Positions 28,789 to 37,982 of a stretch of 64,000 nucleotides of DNA are shown here, piece after piece (within the stretch, counting starts at the first letter, position 1; each line of letters starts with the position of its first letter). The stretch is taken from the NCBI GenBank assembly GCA_028823855.1, contig JAPPFL010000052.1, forward strand, positions 1 to 64,000. Direction: 5' to 3'. Under the pieces are notes generated by a model that saw only the letters and a program-made list of their open reading frames with translations, had not been told where the DNA came from and made no database searches. The position numbers and the translations under genes are program-made. The stretch comes from Albidovulum sp. Lineage in GTDB: Bacteria > Pseudomonadota > Alphaproteobacteria > Rhodobacterales > Rhodobacteraceae.

Positions 28789-30093
28789 TCAGTTCTCCGT
28801 CGACACGCCGCCGCTTTCTTTAGAAGCGCCAAGTCTCCCGGGAAGCAATACGATCGCATGGCGCTTTTTGCCGGCGGAAAGTTTGAGAGGTCCGGCAAGC
28901 TCTTGCGCTGACAGCATTTGGCCAGGGTCGGATACCTGTTTGTCGTTGATGCGAGCTCCTCCGCCGGCGATTAGTCTCCGTCCCGCCTTTCCCGAAGCGG
29001 AGAGGCCGGCAAGAACAAAGGCCTGAACCACCGGAAGCTTACCGTCTCGGAGGTGTTCGGGGTCGAGTTCTACTTTAGGTAGCTCGTCGCCAGTTCCGCC
29101 CAAATCAAATACCTCATGCGCGGTGGCCGCTGCCGCTTGGGCGGCCTCTTTTCCGTGCGCGAGTTCGGTCGCCGAGTTGGCAAGAACAATCTTTGATTCA
29201 TTAATTTCTGAACCTTTGAGAGCGCCGAGCCTTCGACACTCGTCGATCGGAATTTCCGTAAACAAAAGCAGGAATCTGTGAACATCCGCGTCGCCGACGC
29301 TGCGCCAGAATTGCCAAAATTCGTAAGGCGAGTACATGCTTGGGTTTAACCAAACGGCACCCCCGGAGGTCTTGCCCATTTTTTCGCCGCCCGAAGTCGT
29401 TAGGAGCGGTGAAGTTAACCCGAAAACCAGGCGATTTTCGATCCGCCTGGTCAAATCGACGCCGTTGACGATATTGCCCCACTGGTCGGAACCGCCCATT
29501 TGGAGGCGGCAGGAGTATCGACGATTTAGCTCAAGAAAATCGTATGCCTGCAAGATCATATAGTTGAATTCAAGGAACGAAAGAGATTGTTCTCGTTCTA
29601 GACGCGACTTTACCGAGTCGAATGAAAGCATCCTGTTTACGGAAAAGTAGCGGCCCACCTCCCGCAGGAATTCCAGATAGTTGAGGTCGTCGAGCCATTC
29701 CGCATTGTTGGCGAGAATAGCTCCCGTACCGCTTTCGCCGAAATTTATGTACTTGGAAAATACGGACTTAATTCCTTCGATGTTCGTGTCGATCTGATCC
29801 GGTCCAAGCAACGGGCGCTCACTACTTCGAAAAGACGGGTCCCCGACCTTGGTCGTTCCGCCGCCCATAAGCACTATCGGCCTGTGTCCCGATTTTTGAA
29901 GCCATCGCAGCATCATGATTTGAATTAGGCTACCAACGTGGAGCGAGGGCGCCGTCGCGTCGAAACCAATATATGCAGTTACGCATTCGCGCCGCATCAA
30001 TGCATCCAGAGGCTGGAAGTCCGTGACATCAGACAAGAATCCACGGCTCTCCATTATGTCCAAAAACTCGGATCTAGGGCGGAATTTTACCAT
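28789..30093 (-). CDS. tyrS: Tyrosyl-tRNA synthetase
   Basis: A 434-residue class I tyrosyl-tRNA synthetase of the bacterial TyrRS type. The HIGH motif appears as LHVGS near residue 48, in the context [30 protein letters not shown] is the conserved tyrosine-site segment. The KMSKS loop reads KMGKTSGG near residue 237. The C-terminal S4-like RNA-binding domain is present ([12 protein letters not shown]-type region, then [13 protein letters not shown]). The start ATG 30093 ([14 protein letters not shown]) matches the family; an upstream in-frame codon at 30126 adds eleven unsupported residues. Full length and expected to be essential. Confidence 0.96.
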   Translation of the reverse strand: MVKFRPRSEFLDIMESRGFLSDVTDFQPLDALMRRECVTAYIGFDATAPSLHVGSLIQIMMLRWLQKSGHRPIVLMGGGTTKVGDPSFRSSERPLLGPDQIDTNIEGIKSVFSKYINFGESGTGAILANNAEWLDDLNYLEFLREVGRYFSVNRMLSFDSVKSRLEREQSLSFLEFNYMILQAYDFLELNRRYSCRLQMGGSDQWGNIVNGVDLTRRIENRLVFGLTSPLLTTSGGEKMGKTSGGAVWLNPSMYSPYEFWQFWRSVGDADVHRFLLLFTEIPIDECRRLGALKGSEINESKIVLANSATELAHGKEAAQAAAATAHEVFDLGGTGDELPKVELDPEHLRDGKLPVVQAFVLAGLSASGKAGRRLIAGGGARINDKQVSDPGQMLSAQELAGPLKLSAGKKRHAIVLLPGRLGASKESGGVSTEN

Positions 30094-30817
30094 GTCAAAT
30101 TTCCCTGTAATTCCAAAAGCCAGCATTTGCGACCAAATACTGAAACCAATAATTCGAGGTTGCTAGCCGACTTGGAGAAGTAGCCCCCTTCGGCTCGAAC
30201 TGCGAAGTTCACCTCATGATTTCCGGCTCAATGGATATCTGAGCGATCCATTGATCATGCAGGCTTTTCGGATTGTTTCAATGACAGTGCAAGGGCCGCT
30301 CCGGCGCTTTTCGAAAAAATCGCTTGAAACTAGGAAAATTTCGCCCAATCGCTTGCTTCGCCGATGTAGATCGCCATCGAAATTCGACTTGCATCGCGCA
30401 GCGCCGGAGTACCATGATACTTAATGGGCGATCGCCTTGCGCCGTTAATCACTGCCGCAGTTCGCTCCTGTTTTACGAAGTTATCGGCATTCAACTATTG
30501 CGTGCAGGCGGTCCGGCAAAGGGCTTGAATTTACGCGAATTGTTGAACGCGCGAGTCGCGGCGGCGAAATTCGCATCGATCGAATCCTTATGCGCAACTC
30601 CTTCTTCGAATTTAGTTTCGTTCAAATTTGTGCGATAAGGCTCAAGCGCCAAATTAGAAGGTAGGCCGCGGGCAGTGTGCGCAGGCGTTAGGCGCCATCC
30701 ATTCGGGGCTTCGGCGAACGGCAAGGCGCAATTCGGGCCAACGTACTGCTTTCGGCAATCGGGTCCGCCGAATTCTCGAATCCGACGCTGTGGCCGCTAT
30801 ACGAGAGGAATGAGATT
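30094..30817. other. Intergenic region, 724 bp, divergent tyrS / anmK
   Basis: It should hold both promoters. Besides the inverted repeat at 30228-30254 there is a small hairpin GAACT-GCGA-AGTTC at 30197-30210. No T-box elements are recognisable. Open frames here lack motifs. Confidence 0.45.
30228..30254. repeat. Nine-base perfect inverted repeat upstream of tyrS
   Basis: TCAATGGAT (30228-30236) and ATCCATTGA (30246-30254) are perfect complements separated by 9 bases, centred about 150 bp before the tyrS start. The 18-bp centre spacing suits a dimeric regulator, and the same sequence could fold as an RNA hairpin. No regulator is known for it. Confidence 0.4.
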
Positions 30818-31930
30818 TTGCATGACCCCAAGTCTATTTGGGCAATCGGATGCATGTCCGGAACGTCGATGGATGCGGTCGACGTAGCGGCGGTGCTGAC
30901 TGACGGAGAGAGAATCGAGAAGTTCGGCAAGACGTCATTCTTTCCGTTTGATTCGGAGAATCGCAAGACATTGGCCAATGCCAATGGATGCTGGCCCGGA
31001 GATGATCGGGTTTTCGAAGCCGAGCGCGTCGTTGTCTCCGCCCATAAGAAAGCGCTGATGGACAACTTCACCGGTTCAGTCATCGGATTCCACGGGCAGA
31101 CGCTCGCCCACGACCCAGAGAATGGCCGGACGCACCAGGCCGGAGACGGGCAAGAGATCGCCGATGCTACGGGAATCGCAACGGTTTGGGATTTTCGGAC
31201 TCGGGACATGGAGTTGGGAGGGCAGGGCGCTCCGTTGGCGCCGTTCTTTCATTTCGCTCTTGCGAAATTCCTCGGCGAATATTCTCCCGTTGCATTCCTA
31301 AACCTAGGCGGCATCGCCAATGTTTCGTGGGTTGACCCCGCTGCTTCCGCTCCAGAGAGCAGGGGAGCTTTGTTCGCGTTCGATACGGGACCCGCGAATT
31401 CCCTGCTTGACGCACTAATCCAATCGAAAGCGGGTGCTCGCTGCGACGACGGCGGAAAGATTTCGAGCTCTGGCAAGGAAAACAGGGAACTACTGGAGAA
31501 ATTGTTGCAAGCTCCGTATTTTGCCGCAAAAGCTCCTAAATCTCTGGACCGTGCGCAATTTCTGTATGCGTTGGCGATGCTTGATCACCAGTCTTTAGAA
31601 GACTCGGCGGCGACGCTAGCCGAGTTCACCGCTAGGTCGGTTGCCGAAGGATTTAAATTACTGCCGTCGCTGCCGTCAAAAACAATCGTTACTGGAGGCG
31701 GCGTAAAAAATCTTGACGTTATGAGACGGCTTTCGGCGGCGTTGCCGACCGAATTATTGGACGGTAGTTCCGTCGGATTATCGCCACATGCCCTTGAAGC
31801 TCAGGCATTCGCGTACCTTGCCGTACGTGTGATGCGGGGTCTTCCCATTAGCTCTCCGTCAACAACCGGTTGCTCCGAGCCCGCAATTGGTGCGCGCATA
31901 AGCTATCCTTCGAGACGGAAACTCGACTAA
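30818..31930 (+). CDS. anmK: Anhydro-N-acetylmuramic acid kinase
   Basis: A 370-residue sugar kinase of the ASKHA fold that phosphorylates and opens 1,6-anhydro-N-acetylmuramic acid, recycling peptidoglycan fragments in the cytoplasm. Family motifs are GCMSGTSMDAVDVAAV at the N-terminus, GFHGQTLAH near residue 90, LNLGGIANVSWV near 163, DTGPANSLLDALI near 190 and VTGGGVKN near 290. The best start is TTG 30818, with AGAGGAA about ten bases upstream; an ATG at 30822 is out of frame. It ends 12 bp before the convergent end of eno. Confidence 0.93.
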   Translation: MHDPKSIWAIGCMSGTSMDAVDVAAVLTDGERIEKFGKTSFFPFDSENRKTLANANGCWPGDDRVFEAERVVVSAHKKALMDNFTGSVIGFHGQTLAHDPENGRTHQAGDGQEIADATGIATVWDFRTRDMELGGQGAPLAPFFHFALAKFLGEYSPVAFLNLGGIANVSWVDPAASAPESRGALFAFDTGPANSLLDALIQSKAGARCDDGGKISSSGKENRELLEKLLQAPYFAAKAPKSLDRAQFLYALAMLDHQSLEDSAATLAEFTARSVAEGFKLLPSLPSKTIVTGGGVKNLDVMRRLSAALPTELLDGSSVGLSPHALEAQAFAYLAVRVMRGLPISSPSTTGCSEPAIGARISYPSRRKLD

Positions 31931-31942
31931 CGGTTCGTCCGA

Positions 31943-33232
31943 CTAGCCCTTTAGATTTCCGTAGATCGAATTCGAACCCGGATAGACAGCGGCATCGCCG
32001 AGGTCCTCCTCAATTCGAAGCAGCCGGTTGTATTTTGCCGTGCGGTCGGAACGAGAAAGCGAACCGGCCTTTATCAAGCCGCAGTTCGAACCCACAGCCA
32101 TGTCGGCTATCGTCGTGTCCTCGGTTTCGCCGGACCGATGCGACATGACGGCGGCGAAATTCGACTTTCGCGCCATTTCGAAAATCGTGAGAGTCTCCGA
32201 GACAGTGCCAATTTGATTCGGCTTGACAAGAATGGCATTTGCGGACTCATTTCTTATTCCCTCGGCGAACCTCTTTGGATTCGTGGCGAAAATGTCGTCG
32301 CCTATCAACAGACATTTTTCTCCGAGTTCTTTTGTCAACATTGCCCATCCTTCCCAATCGTCTTCGGCGCAACCGTCTTCGATGGAGTAGATTGGATAGT
32401 CGCGAACCAGGTTGGCGATGTATTCGACGTTTTCTTCCGTGGTGAAAACTCTGCCTTCGCCGTCCAGGCAGTATTGCCCGTCTTTGAAGTACTCGCTCGA
32501 AGCGCAGTCCAAACCCAGGAAAACATCGGATCCGGGGCCGTATCCGGCACTCTCGATCGATTTCATGACAAAATCCATGGCGACGCGCGTCGATTCGATT
32601 TCAGGCGCGAATCCGCCTTCGTCGCCGACCGCCGTCGACAGCCCGGCCTCGGATAGCGCAGATTTTAGCGCGTTGAATATTTCCGCGCCCATTCTCAGAG
32701 CGTCCCGGAACGACTCCGCCGAAAGCGGAACGACCATGAATTCCTGAATGTCGATCGGGTTGTCGGCGTGCTTTCCTCCATTAATGATGTTCATTAGCGG
32801 TATCGGCAGCAATTTTGCGGAGGCGCCGCCAAGATATCTGTAAAGCGGCAACCCGAAATGATTCGCCGCGGCTTTGGCGGTCGCCAGCGATACGCCCAAT
32901 ATGGCGTTCGCTCCGAGCTTTCGCTTGTTCGGCGTGCCGTCTAGGCGAATCATGGCGTAGTCGACCTCATCTTGGCAGGAAGCATTCAAGCCGACCAATT
33001 CCTTTGCGATTTCTACCTTGACGGATGCCACTGCGGATTGAACGCCTTTGCCGAAATAACGATCGGCATCGCCGTCGCGAATCTCGATAGCTTCATGGGC
33101 GCCCGTCGAAGCGCCAGACGGAACCGATGCGCGTCCTGACGACCCGTCTTCCAGAACGACTTCAACTTCCACGGTCGGGCAACCGCGACTGTCGAGAATC
33201 TCGCGCGCCCTTACTCCGCTGATCTTGCTCAT
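31943..33232 (-). CDS. eno: Enolase
   Basis: A 429-residue enolase that interconverts 2-phosphoglycerate and phosphoenolpyruvate. Visible motifs include the substrate loop [10 protein letters not shown] near residue 40, DEGGFAPEI near 206 with the catalytic acid, the magnesium aspartate in [11 protein letters not shown] near 310, [14 protein letters not shown] near 338 with the catalytic lysine, and [14 protein letters not shown] near 368. Length and all catalytic residues are normal. It starts at ATG 33232, with 16 bp between it and the end of the Fur-family gene upstream, so the two are probably co-transcribed. Confidence 0.98.
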   Translation of the reverse strand: MSKISGVRAREILDSRGCPTVEVEVVLEDGSSGRASVPSGASTGAHEAIEIRDGDADRYFGKGVQSAVASVKVEIAKELVGLNASCQDEVDYAMIRLDGTPNKRKLGANAILGVSLATAKAAANHFGLPLYRYLGGASAKLLPIPLMNIINGGKHADNPIDIQEFMVVPLSAESFRDALRMGAEIFNALKSALSEAGLSTAVGDEGGFAPEIESTRVAMDFVMKSIESAGYGPGSDVFLGLDCASSEYFKDGQYCLDGEGRVFTTEENVEYIANLVRDYPIYSIEDGCAEDDWEGWAMLTKELGEKCLLIGDDIFATNPKRFAEGIRNESANAILVKPNQIGTVSETLTIFEMARKSNFAAVMSHRSGETEDTTIADMAVGSNCGLIKAGSLSRSDRTAKYNRLLRIEEDLGDAAVYPGSNSIYGNLKG

Positions 33233-33248
33233 GGCAATGTTCCCAAAT

Positions 33249-33662
33249 TTACCGTTTGTCGTCCTTCACGCCATAAAGCTCCAGCCTGTGGCCTTTCAGA
33301 ACGAAGCCGAGTCTGCTAGCAATTCTCATCTGCAATTTTTCAATTTCTTCGTCGTAAAACTCGATGACTTCGCCACTGTGCAAATCAATCAAATGATCAT
33401 GATGATCGCGTTCCGCGTCCTCGTAGCGCGTCCGGCCATCCTGGAATTCGCGCTTTTTCAGGATTCCCGATTCTTCAAATAGCTTTACTGTCCTGTATAC
33501 GGTCGCGATGGATATTCCCGGATCAATTTTCACCGCTCGTTCATAGAGTTCGTCTACGGCAGGGTGATCGGCGGAATCTTCCAGCACCTTGGCGACGACG
33601 CGCCGCTGATCGGTTAGTCGCAATCCCTGCGACTCGCATCGCGCGATGATGGATTCCACCAT
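33249..33662 (-). CDS. Fur-family transcriptional regulator
   Basis: A 137-residue winged-helix metalloregulator. The N-terminal DNA-binding domain is normal ([16 protein letters not shown], then [19 protein letters not shown]). The dimerisation domain has the metal ligands [19 protein letters not shown] and the glutamates after it. There is no C-terminal CxxC pair, so it is of the Fur/Mur type that lacks the structural zinc cysteines, common in alphaproteobacteria where such proteins often sense manganese or iron. It is not an Irr by the sequence that I can see (no GCP-type haem motif). It is upstream of eno on the same strand and divergent from the peptide ABC operon. Confidence 0.9.
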   Translation of the reverse strand: MVESIIARCESQGLRLTDQRRVVAKVLEDSADHPAVDELYERAVKIDPGISIATVYRTVKLFEESGILKKREFQDGRTRYEDAERDHHDHLIDLHSGEVIEFYDEEIEKLQMRIASRLGFVLKGHRLELYGVKDDKR

Positions 33663-34042
33663 TGTTATTGCTCCGAAGACGCTCGCCGGTCCTTATAACG
33701 TTTGCCCTGCCAAGTGAAGCAAATTCGGCTGCGGATACTATTTGGCTTCGCGGATCGGGAATTTTTCAATGCGCGAAACAGCCTAAACCAAGCCTGTCGG
33801 GCTATTGAGTCGGTATTGGGCGGCGAAAGAGTATTTTGCGATTTAAGGGCTCCTTCATCTTGCAGGATGCAGTCCAAACTCGGAAAGATGGTACGAGACA
33901 TGCCCCGATTCGGCTTTCTCAATTGGCGCTCCAATAACGGTTGTCGGAAGAAACTGCGATTTGCGTGAAACCGCGCGGCGTAGGCCCGGGGAACGAATTT
34001 TGTTTTCGATACTCCGAATGAATCTTGGTGGAATTAGGACTA

Positions 34043-34087
34043 TTGGCGCTCGAATTCTGGCGCCAAGTAGTTGATTGTTTTAATCAA
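34043..34087. repeat. Two adjacent inverted repeats upstream of the peptide ABC operon
   Basis: The first is TTGGCGC (34043-34049) / GCGCCAA (34060-34066). The second is TTGATT (34071-34076) / AATCAA (34082-34087) with a GTTTT loop. They lie about 210-260 bp before the start codon and could be operators or leader hairpins. Confidence 0.4.
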
Positions 34088-34240
34088 TCCAATTTTCCGG
34101 AAATATCGAGCGTTGTCCGAATGATACCGGCAAGCCGGAACTCGAACTTCCCTTTGTTCGTTGGTTTGGCCGCAGTTGCCGTTGAATGTCCTCCAAACTA
34201 ATGACAAAGTGAGCGGTTCGTGATTTTCGATGGGCGGGAA

Positions 34241-34284
34241 TCCGTTCTTCCTGCCTTTGAACGGAACGGAACGGAAAACGGAAC
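34241..34284 (+). promoter_or_regulatory. Leader hairpin plus GAACG tandem repeat before the ribosome site
   Basis: TCCGTTC (34241-34247) can pair with GAACGGA (34259-34265). From 34259 the sequence runs GAACG three times, then GAAAACG and GAAC, ending at 34284, so the 5' arm can pair with any of several register-shifted copies. The Shine-Dalgarno GAGG is at 34291-34294 and the ATG at 34300. A translational-control or slippage element is possible. Confidence 0.35.
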
Positions 34285-34299
34285 AAACATGAGGACATA

Positions 34300-35961
34300 A
34301 TGATACAATTAAATTGGCGTACCGGTATCGCTGGACTATTTGCGGGGACGGGCATCGCGCTTTCGATGACCGCCTCTTCTCTGGCGCAAGAGATCAATAA
34401 TCCGGGCTTGCTTGTCCATGCGGCGGACGACGAACCCACCACTCTAGATCCCGCTCAAGTTGAGCCCGGCGAGGGCGGGGAGACAGTGATCCTGCAGGTT
34501 TACGACCGGCTGCTTGATATTGGACCGGCATCGCCCGAGCTAATCCCGTCGCTGGCGACGAAGGTGCCGAGCACCGACAACGGCCTCATTTCGGAAGACG
34601 GAATGATCTATACGTTTCCAATCAGAGGCGGCGTGATATTTCACGACGGTTCTGAATTGACGGCGCATGACGTAAAATATTCGTGGGACCGCGCGATGGC
34701 GATGGATCTCCCGGAAGGCAATGCCGGCGCGCTAATCGATGCGATAGACTCAACGGATGTTGTCGACGACTATACATTCCGCGTCGCGCTGAAAGAGCCA
34801 AGCGCAAGTTTTTTGAACTCTGTTGTCGTATCGATGGTCGCCTCGATCGTGAGCGAGGATGCCGTCGAAGCAAATGGCGGAATCCAGGCTGGTTCTCCAA
34901 ATACGTTTATGGCCGGAAATATGGTCGGAACCGGTCCTTACAAGTTCGCGGCCTGGAATCGCAATGAAAATATCCAGCTCGAAGTTTTCGACGCGTATTG
35001 GGGCGACAACGCCAACCTAGACGTTCGCATCGAAATAGGGGGCGACCCGGATGTTCGGGTTTTAGGACTAAGGGCCGGGGAGTTCGATACGGTCGAAACG
35101 GACCCGTCCTTTATTGCCGATCTTGAAGGCGCGGAAGGCGTAACGATCTATAGCGGCGGCCTGTTGCTAGAGCCTCTCCACATTGGCTTCAATCTGAACA
35201 TTCCAGAGTCGGCTTTGCCGGACGAGGATACAATTCCGGCGAACTTTTTCCATGATCCCAGGGTCCGGCAGGCATTTAACTACGCGTTCGACTACGAAGC
35301 TTTTCTGAATGGCCCGCTTGCCGGATACGGCGAATTCAATTCTCACTACATTCCAATCGGAATATTCGGCCACGATGAAAACGCGCCTCGCTTTGCGGCG
35401 CAGGACCTGGCAAAGGCCGAGGAATTGTTCCGCGACGCGGGCTATTGGGACGAAGGATTTTCGGTATCGGTGATAACCGAGGAAGGCAACCTCTTCGCCT
35501 TGATGTGCCTGGTTCTCAAGGACTCGATAGAAAAGCTCAATCCGAAGTTCCGCATCAACGTACTCGCCGTAGCGGAGTCGGTATTTGACGACGCGCACTC
35601 GCAAAATCCCTTGGAATATGCCATGTGGGCAAAGAACGCCGACCCGGCGGCTGACCCTGACTTCTACATGCAAGCCTATATCCATCCGGATGGGGAGTGG
35701 GGCGAAGTCCACGGATTTTCAAACGGTTACCGCGACGGCGAGGCGGTTGCGAGCTTGATTGACCAGGCCGCGGTGGAACTTGATCCCGGAAAGCGCGCGG
35801 CCATTTATTCCGAGCTGCAAACTCTTCTCTACGAAGATCCCATGTGGCTGATTGCCGCGCAAGAAGGCGTAGTCATGGCGCATCGCGATTGGCTAAAAGG
35901 TTTTGCCATGCAACCACTTTGGCCTCGTCCTAGTTTGAAGTTCGCCCTATTCAACAAGTGA
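34300..35961 (+). CDS. Peptide-type ABC transporter substrate-binding protein (family 5)
   Basis: A 553-residue periplasmic binding protein of the DppA/OppA class. A signal peptide covers about residues 1-30 (GIALSMTASSLA, cleaved near AQE). The mature part starts with the typical LDPAQVEPGEGGE stretch and IFHDGSELTAHDVKYSWDRA near residue 110, the family signature. The C-terminal half has VRQAFNYAFDYEAF and the late EDPMWLIAAQEGVVMAHRDW. The ligand may be a peptide, glycoside or opine; it cannot be read. The start ATG 34300 has GAGG six bases upstream. First gene of a six-gene operon. Confidence 0.93.
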   Translation: MIQLNWRTGIAGLFAGTGIALSMTASSLAQEINNPGLLVHAADDEPTTLDPAQVEPGEGGETVILQVYDRLLDIGPASPELIPSLATKVPSTDNGLISEDGMIYTFPIRGGVIFHDGSELTAHDVKYSWDRAMAMDLPEGNAGALIDAIDSTDVVDDYTFRVALKEPSASFLNSVVVSMVASIVSEDAVEANGGIQAGSPNTFMAGNMVGTGPYKFAAWNRNENIQLEVFDAYWGDNANLDVRIEIGGDPDVRVLGLRAGEFDTVETDPSFIADLEGAEGVTIYSGGLLLEPLHIGFNLNIPESALPDEDTIPANFFHDPRVRQAFNYAFDYEAFLNGPLAGYGEFNSHYIPIGIFGHDENAPRFAAQDLAKAEELFRDAGYWDEGFSVSVITEEGNLFALMCLVLKDSIEKLNPKFRINVLAVAESVFDDAHSQNPLEYAMWAKNADPAADPDFYMQAYIHPDGEWGEVHGFSNGYRDGEAVASLIDQAAVELDPGKRAAIYSELQTLLYEDPMWLIAAQEGVVMAHRDWLKGFAMQPLWPRPSLKFALFNK

Positions 35962-35990
35962 ACTAGGCAAGACTAAGCATCAAAAATTAT

Positions 35991-36013
35991 GCGAGCCCGA
36001 CCAACGGGCTCGC
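35991..36013 (+). promoter_or_regulatory. Strong intercistronic hairpin between binding protein and permease
   Basis: GCGAGCCCG (35991-35999) and CGGGCTCGC (36005-36013) form a perfect 9-bp GC-rich stem with an ACCAA loop. No T run follows, so it is more likely an mRNA 3'-end protector or partial terminator that keeps the binding protein in excess over the membrane parts. Confidence 0.65.
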
Positions 36014-36031
36014 AAACCTCAGGAGTTCCTG

Positions 36032-37045
36032 ATGCAGCTTCGCGACTATATTTTGCGGCGTGTCATTATTTTGCCAATCCTAATTTTAGGCGTCTCCATT
36101 ATAGTTTTTGTCCTGACGCGAGTTGGCGGATCGCCCATCGGCATATACCTAAGCCACGAGATGACGCCGGACGAGGTAGCCCAGATTGAGGCGCGGTTTA
36201 ACCTCGATCAGCCGGTATGGGTTCAGTATATCTACTGGGCGCGAGGTATCTTTCAGGGCGATTTCGGCTGGTCGGGCGTCGCGGCCGCCCCCGTTACCGA
36301 TGTCTTCCCGAACAAGCTTGCGGCGACGATGGAATTGGCTATTGCTTCGGGGCTTGTCGCCGTTTTTCTGGGAATATCGCTTGGGACTTATGCCGGAGCG
36401 CGCCGAAATCGATTGCCCGACCATGCGACTCGCATCGTCGCGGTTAGCGGAGCCAGTCTGCCGCAGTTTTGGTTCGGCATATTACTGCTCATAGTATTTT
36501 GGGCGAATCTAGGTCTCGCGCCGATCGGACGCAGCGATGCATCGATCTGGAGCTCGATTTCCCACCCCACGGGCATCTATACCGTCGATGCGATTCTCGC
36601 CGGTAGCATATCGGCATTTTGGGATGCGATCTGGCATCTCATCCTGCCGGCCCTGACTCTCGGATACGGCGCAACCGCGATCATAGCGCGCATGATGCGG
36701 TCCTCGCTGGTGGAGGAACTACAGCAAGACTATGTCGACGCCGCTCGTGCCAAGGGACTTGCGGAACGTATCGTTCTGCGCCGACACGCGCGTCGGAACG
36801 CTCTTGTGCCGACGGTAACCGTCATCGGCCTGACTTTCGGGTTCCTTCTTCAGGGAACGATTACCGTCGAAATCATATTTCGCTGGCCCGGCTTAGGCCG
36901 ATGGATGGCCGACTCGGTGCTTCGGGGCGATCAGGCTACGCTAATGACATACGTGCTGTTCACAAGCGTTCTTTTCCTGCTCGTGAATTTGGTCGTAGAT
37001 GTGATTTACGCCTACCTAGATCGACGCGTTACGCTGGGAAAGTGA
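36032..37045 (+). CDS. Peptide-type ABC transporter permease (DppB-like)
   Basis: A 337-residue inner-membrane permease of the DppB/OppB family with about six spans. The N-terminal RDYILRRVIILPILILGVSI and TRVGGSPIGIYL are typical for the family. The EAA loop that docks the ATPase is seen as YVDAARAKGLAERIVLRRHA near residue 235. The C-terminus FRWPGLGRWMADSVLRGDQ is the classical DppB ending. It pairs with the next permease to form the channel. The start ATG 36032 has CAGGAGTT upstream. Confidence 0.94.
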   Translation: MQLRDYILRRVIILPILILGVSIIVFVLTRVGGSPIGIYLSHEMTPDEVAQIEARFNLDQPVWVQYIYWARGIFQGDFGWSGVAAAPVTDVFPNKLAATMELAIASGLVAVFLGISLGTYAGARRNRLPDHATRIVAVSGASLPQFWFGILLLIVFWANLGLAPIGRSDASIWSSISHPTGIYTVDAILAGSISAFWDAIWHLILPALTLGYGATAIIARMMRSSLVEELQQDYVDAARAKGLAERIVLRRHARRNALVPTVTVIGLTFGFLLQGTITVEIIFRWPGLGRWMADSVLRGDQATLMTYVLFTSVLFLLVNLVVDVIYAYLDRRVTLGK

Positions 37046-37046
37046 C

Positions 37047-37982
37047 ATGACGGAATCCTACAAGCCTTCGCTACAGCCTTGGCAATCGGGAGAAGCGCGA
37101 GAATCGGCACTCCGCGTCCGACTCAACAGATTCATGGGCTTGATCCAGCGGCTGGTTTCAAATCCGACTACGGTCATGGGACTTGCCGTAATCGTCTCGA
37201 TGATCGGCATCGCGATCTTCGCGCCCTGGATCGCAGAGCCGAATTTTCCCGACCCGTATCAGATGCCAAGAGACTGGGGGGCCGTTCGCAAGCCGCCGGG
37301 TACTCCGGGGCATATACTCGGCACGACCAATGTAGGCGGCGATGTATTCTACGGCGTTATCTGGGGCAGCCGGAAATCGCTGCAACTGTCCTTGATGGTG
37401 GTGGGATCGACTGTCGTAATCGGAACTATCATAGGATCGCTAGCCGGCCTGCTCGGCGGCTGGGTAGACGAAGTGCTAATGCGCATTGTCGACGTATTCC
37501 TTTCGATCCCTGAACTGATCTTTGCGCTGGCAATTGCGGCAGTGCTCGGGCCGTCCTTCACGAATATTGTCTTCGCGCTCTCGGTCGTTCTTTGGGTGAA
37601 ATACGCTCGAATCATGCGGGCCCAAGTGATTCAAACAAAGCAAAACGAATACGTCGACGCCGCTAGAGTCATCGGCGATTCAAAGCTTAACATCTATCTG
37701 CGCGACATTTTGCCGAATTCGATAACGCCAGTAACTGTGCAGGCCACGCTTGACATGGGAAACGTCGTGCTCATCGGGGCAACGTTGTCCTTCATCGGAT
37801 TGAGCGAGGCGGGAATTGCTGAATGGGGCGTTCTGGTGTCCGAAGGCCAGGCCGGAATCGCTTCGGGGCGCTGGTGGGCTTCGACATTTCCCGGGCTGAT
37901 GATATTTCTTTGGGCTTTGGCGTTCAATCTCGTCGGCGACGGGCTGCGCGATGCTTTGGATCCTAGGACAGAGGGCCGGTAA
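37047..37982 (+). CDS. Peptide-type ABC transporter permease (DppC-like)
   Basis: A 311-residue permease of the DppC/OppC family. An N-terminal cytoplasmic segment of about 40 residues leads into the first span (MGLAVIVSMIGIAIFAPWIA). HILGTTNVGGDVFYGVIWGSRKS is the typical periplasmic segment and YVDAARVIGDSKLNIYLRDI is the EAA loop near residue 195. The C-terminus, WGVLVSEGQAGIASGRWW and the LVGDGLRDALDPR ending, matches the family. It starts 1 bp after the first permease and its stop overlaps the ATPase start by one base. Confidence 0.94.
   Translation: MTESYKPSLQPWQSGEARESALRVRLNRFMGLIQRLVSNPTTVMGLAVIVSMIGIAIFAPWIAEPNFPDPYQMPRDWGAVRKPPGTPGHILGTTNVGGDVFYGVIWGSRKSLQLSLMVVGSTVVIGTIIGSLAGLLGGWVDEVLMRIVDVFLSIPELIFALAIAAVLGPSFTNIVFALSVVLWVKYARIMRAQVIQTKQNEYVDAARVIGDSKLNIYLRDILPNSITPVTVQATLDMGNVVLIGATLSFIGLSEAGIAEWGVLVSEGQAGIASGRWWASTFPGLMIFLWALAFNLVGDGLRDALDPRTEGR

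Larger units (their letters stand above)
33663..34299. other. Intergenic region, 637 bp, divergent fur-type gene / peptide ABC operon
   Basis: The right half is rich in inverted repeats (34043-34066, 34071-34087, 34241-34265) and ends in a short tandem repeat before the binding-protein start. The left half has no supported feature. Confidence 0.5.
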
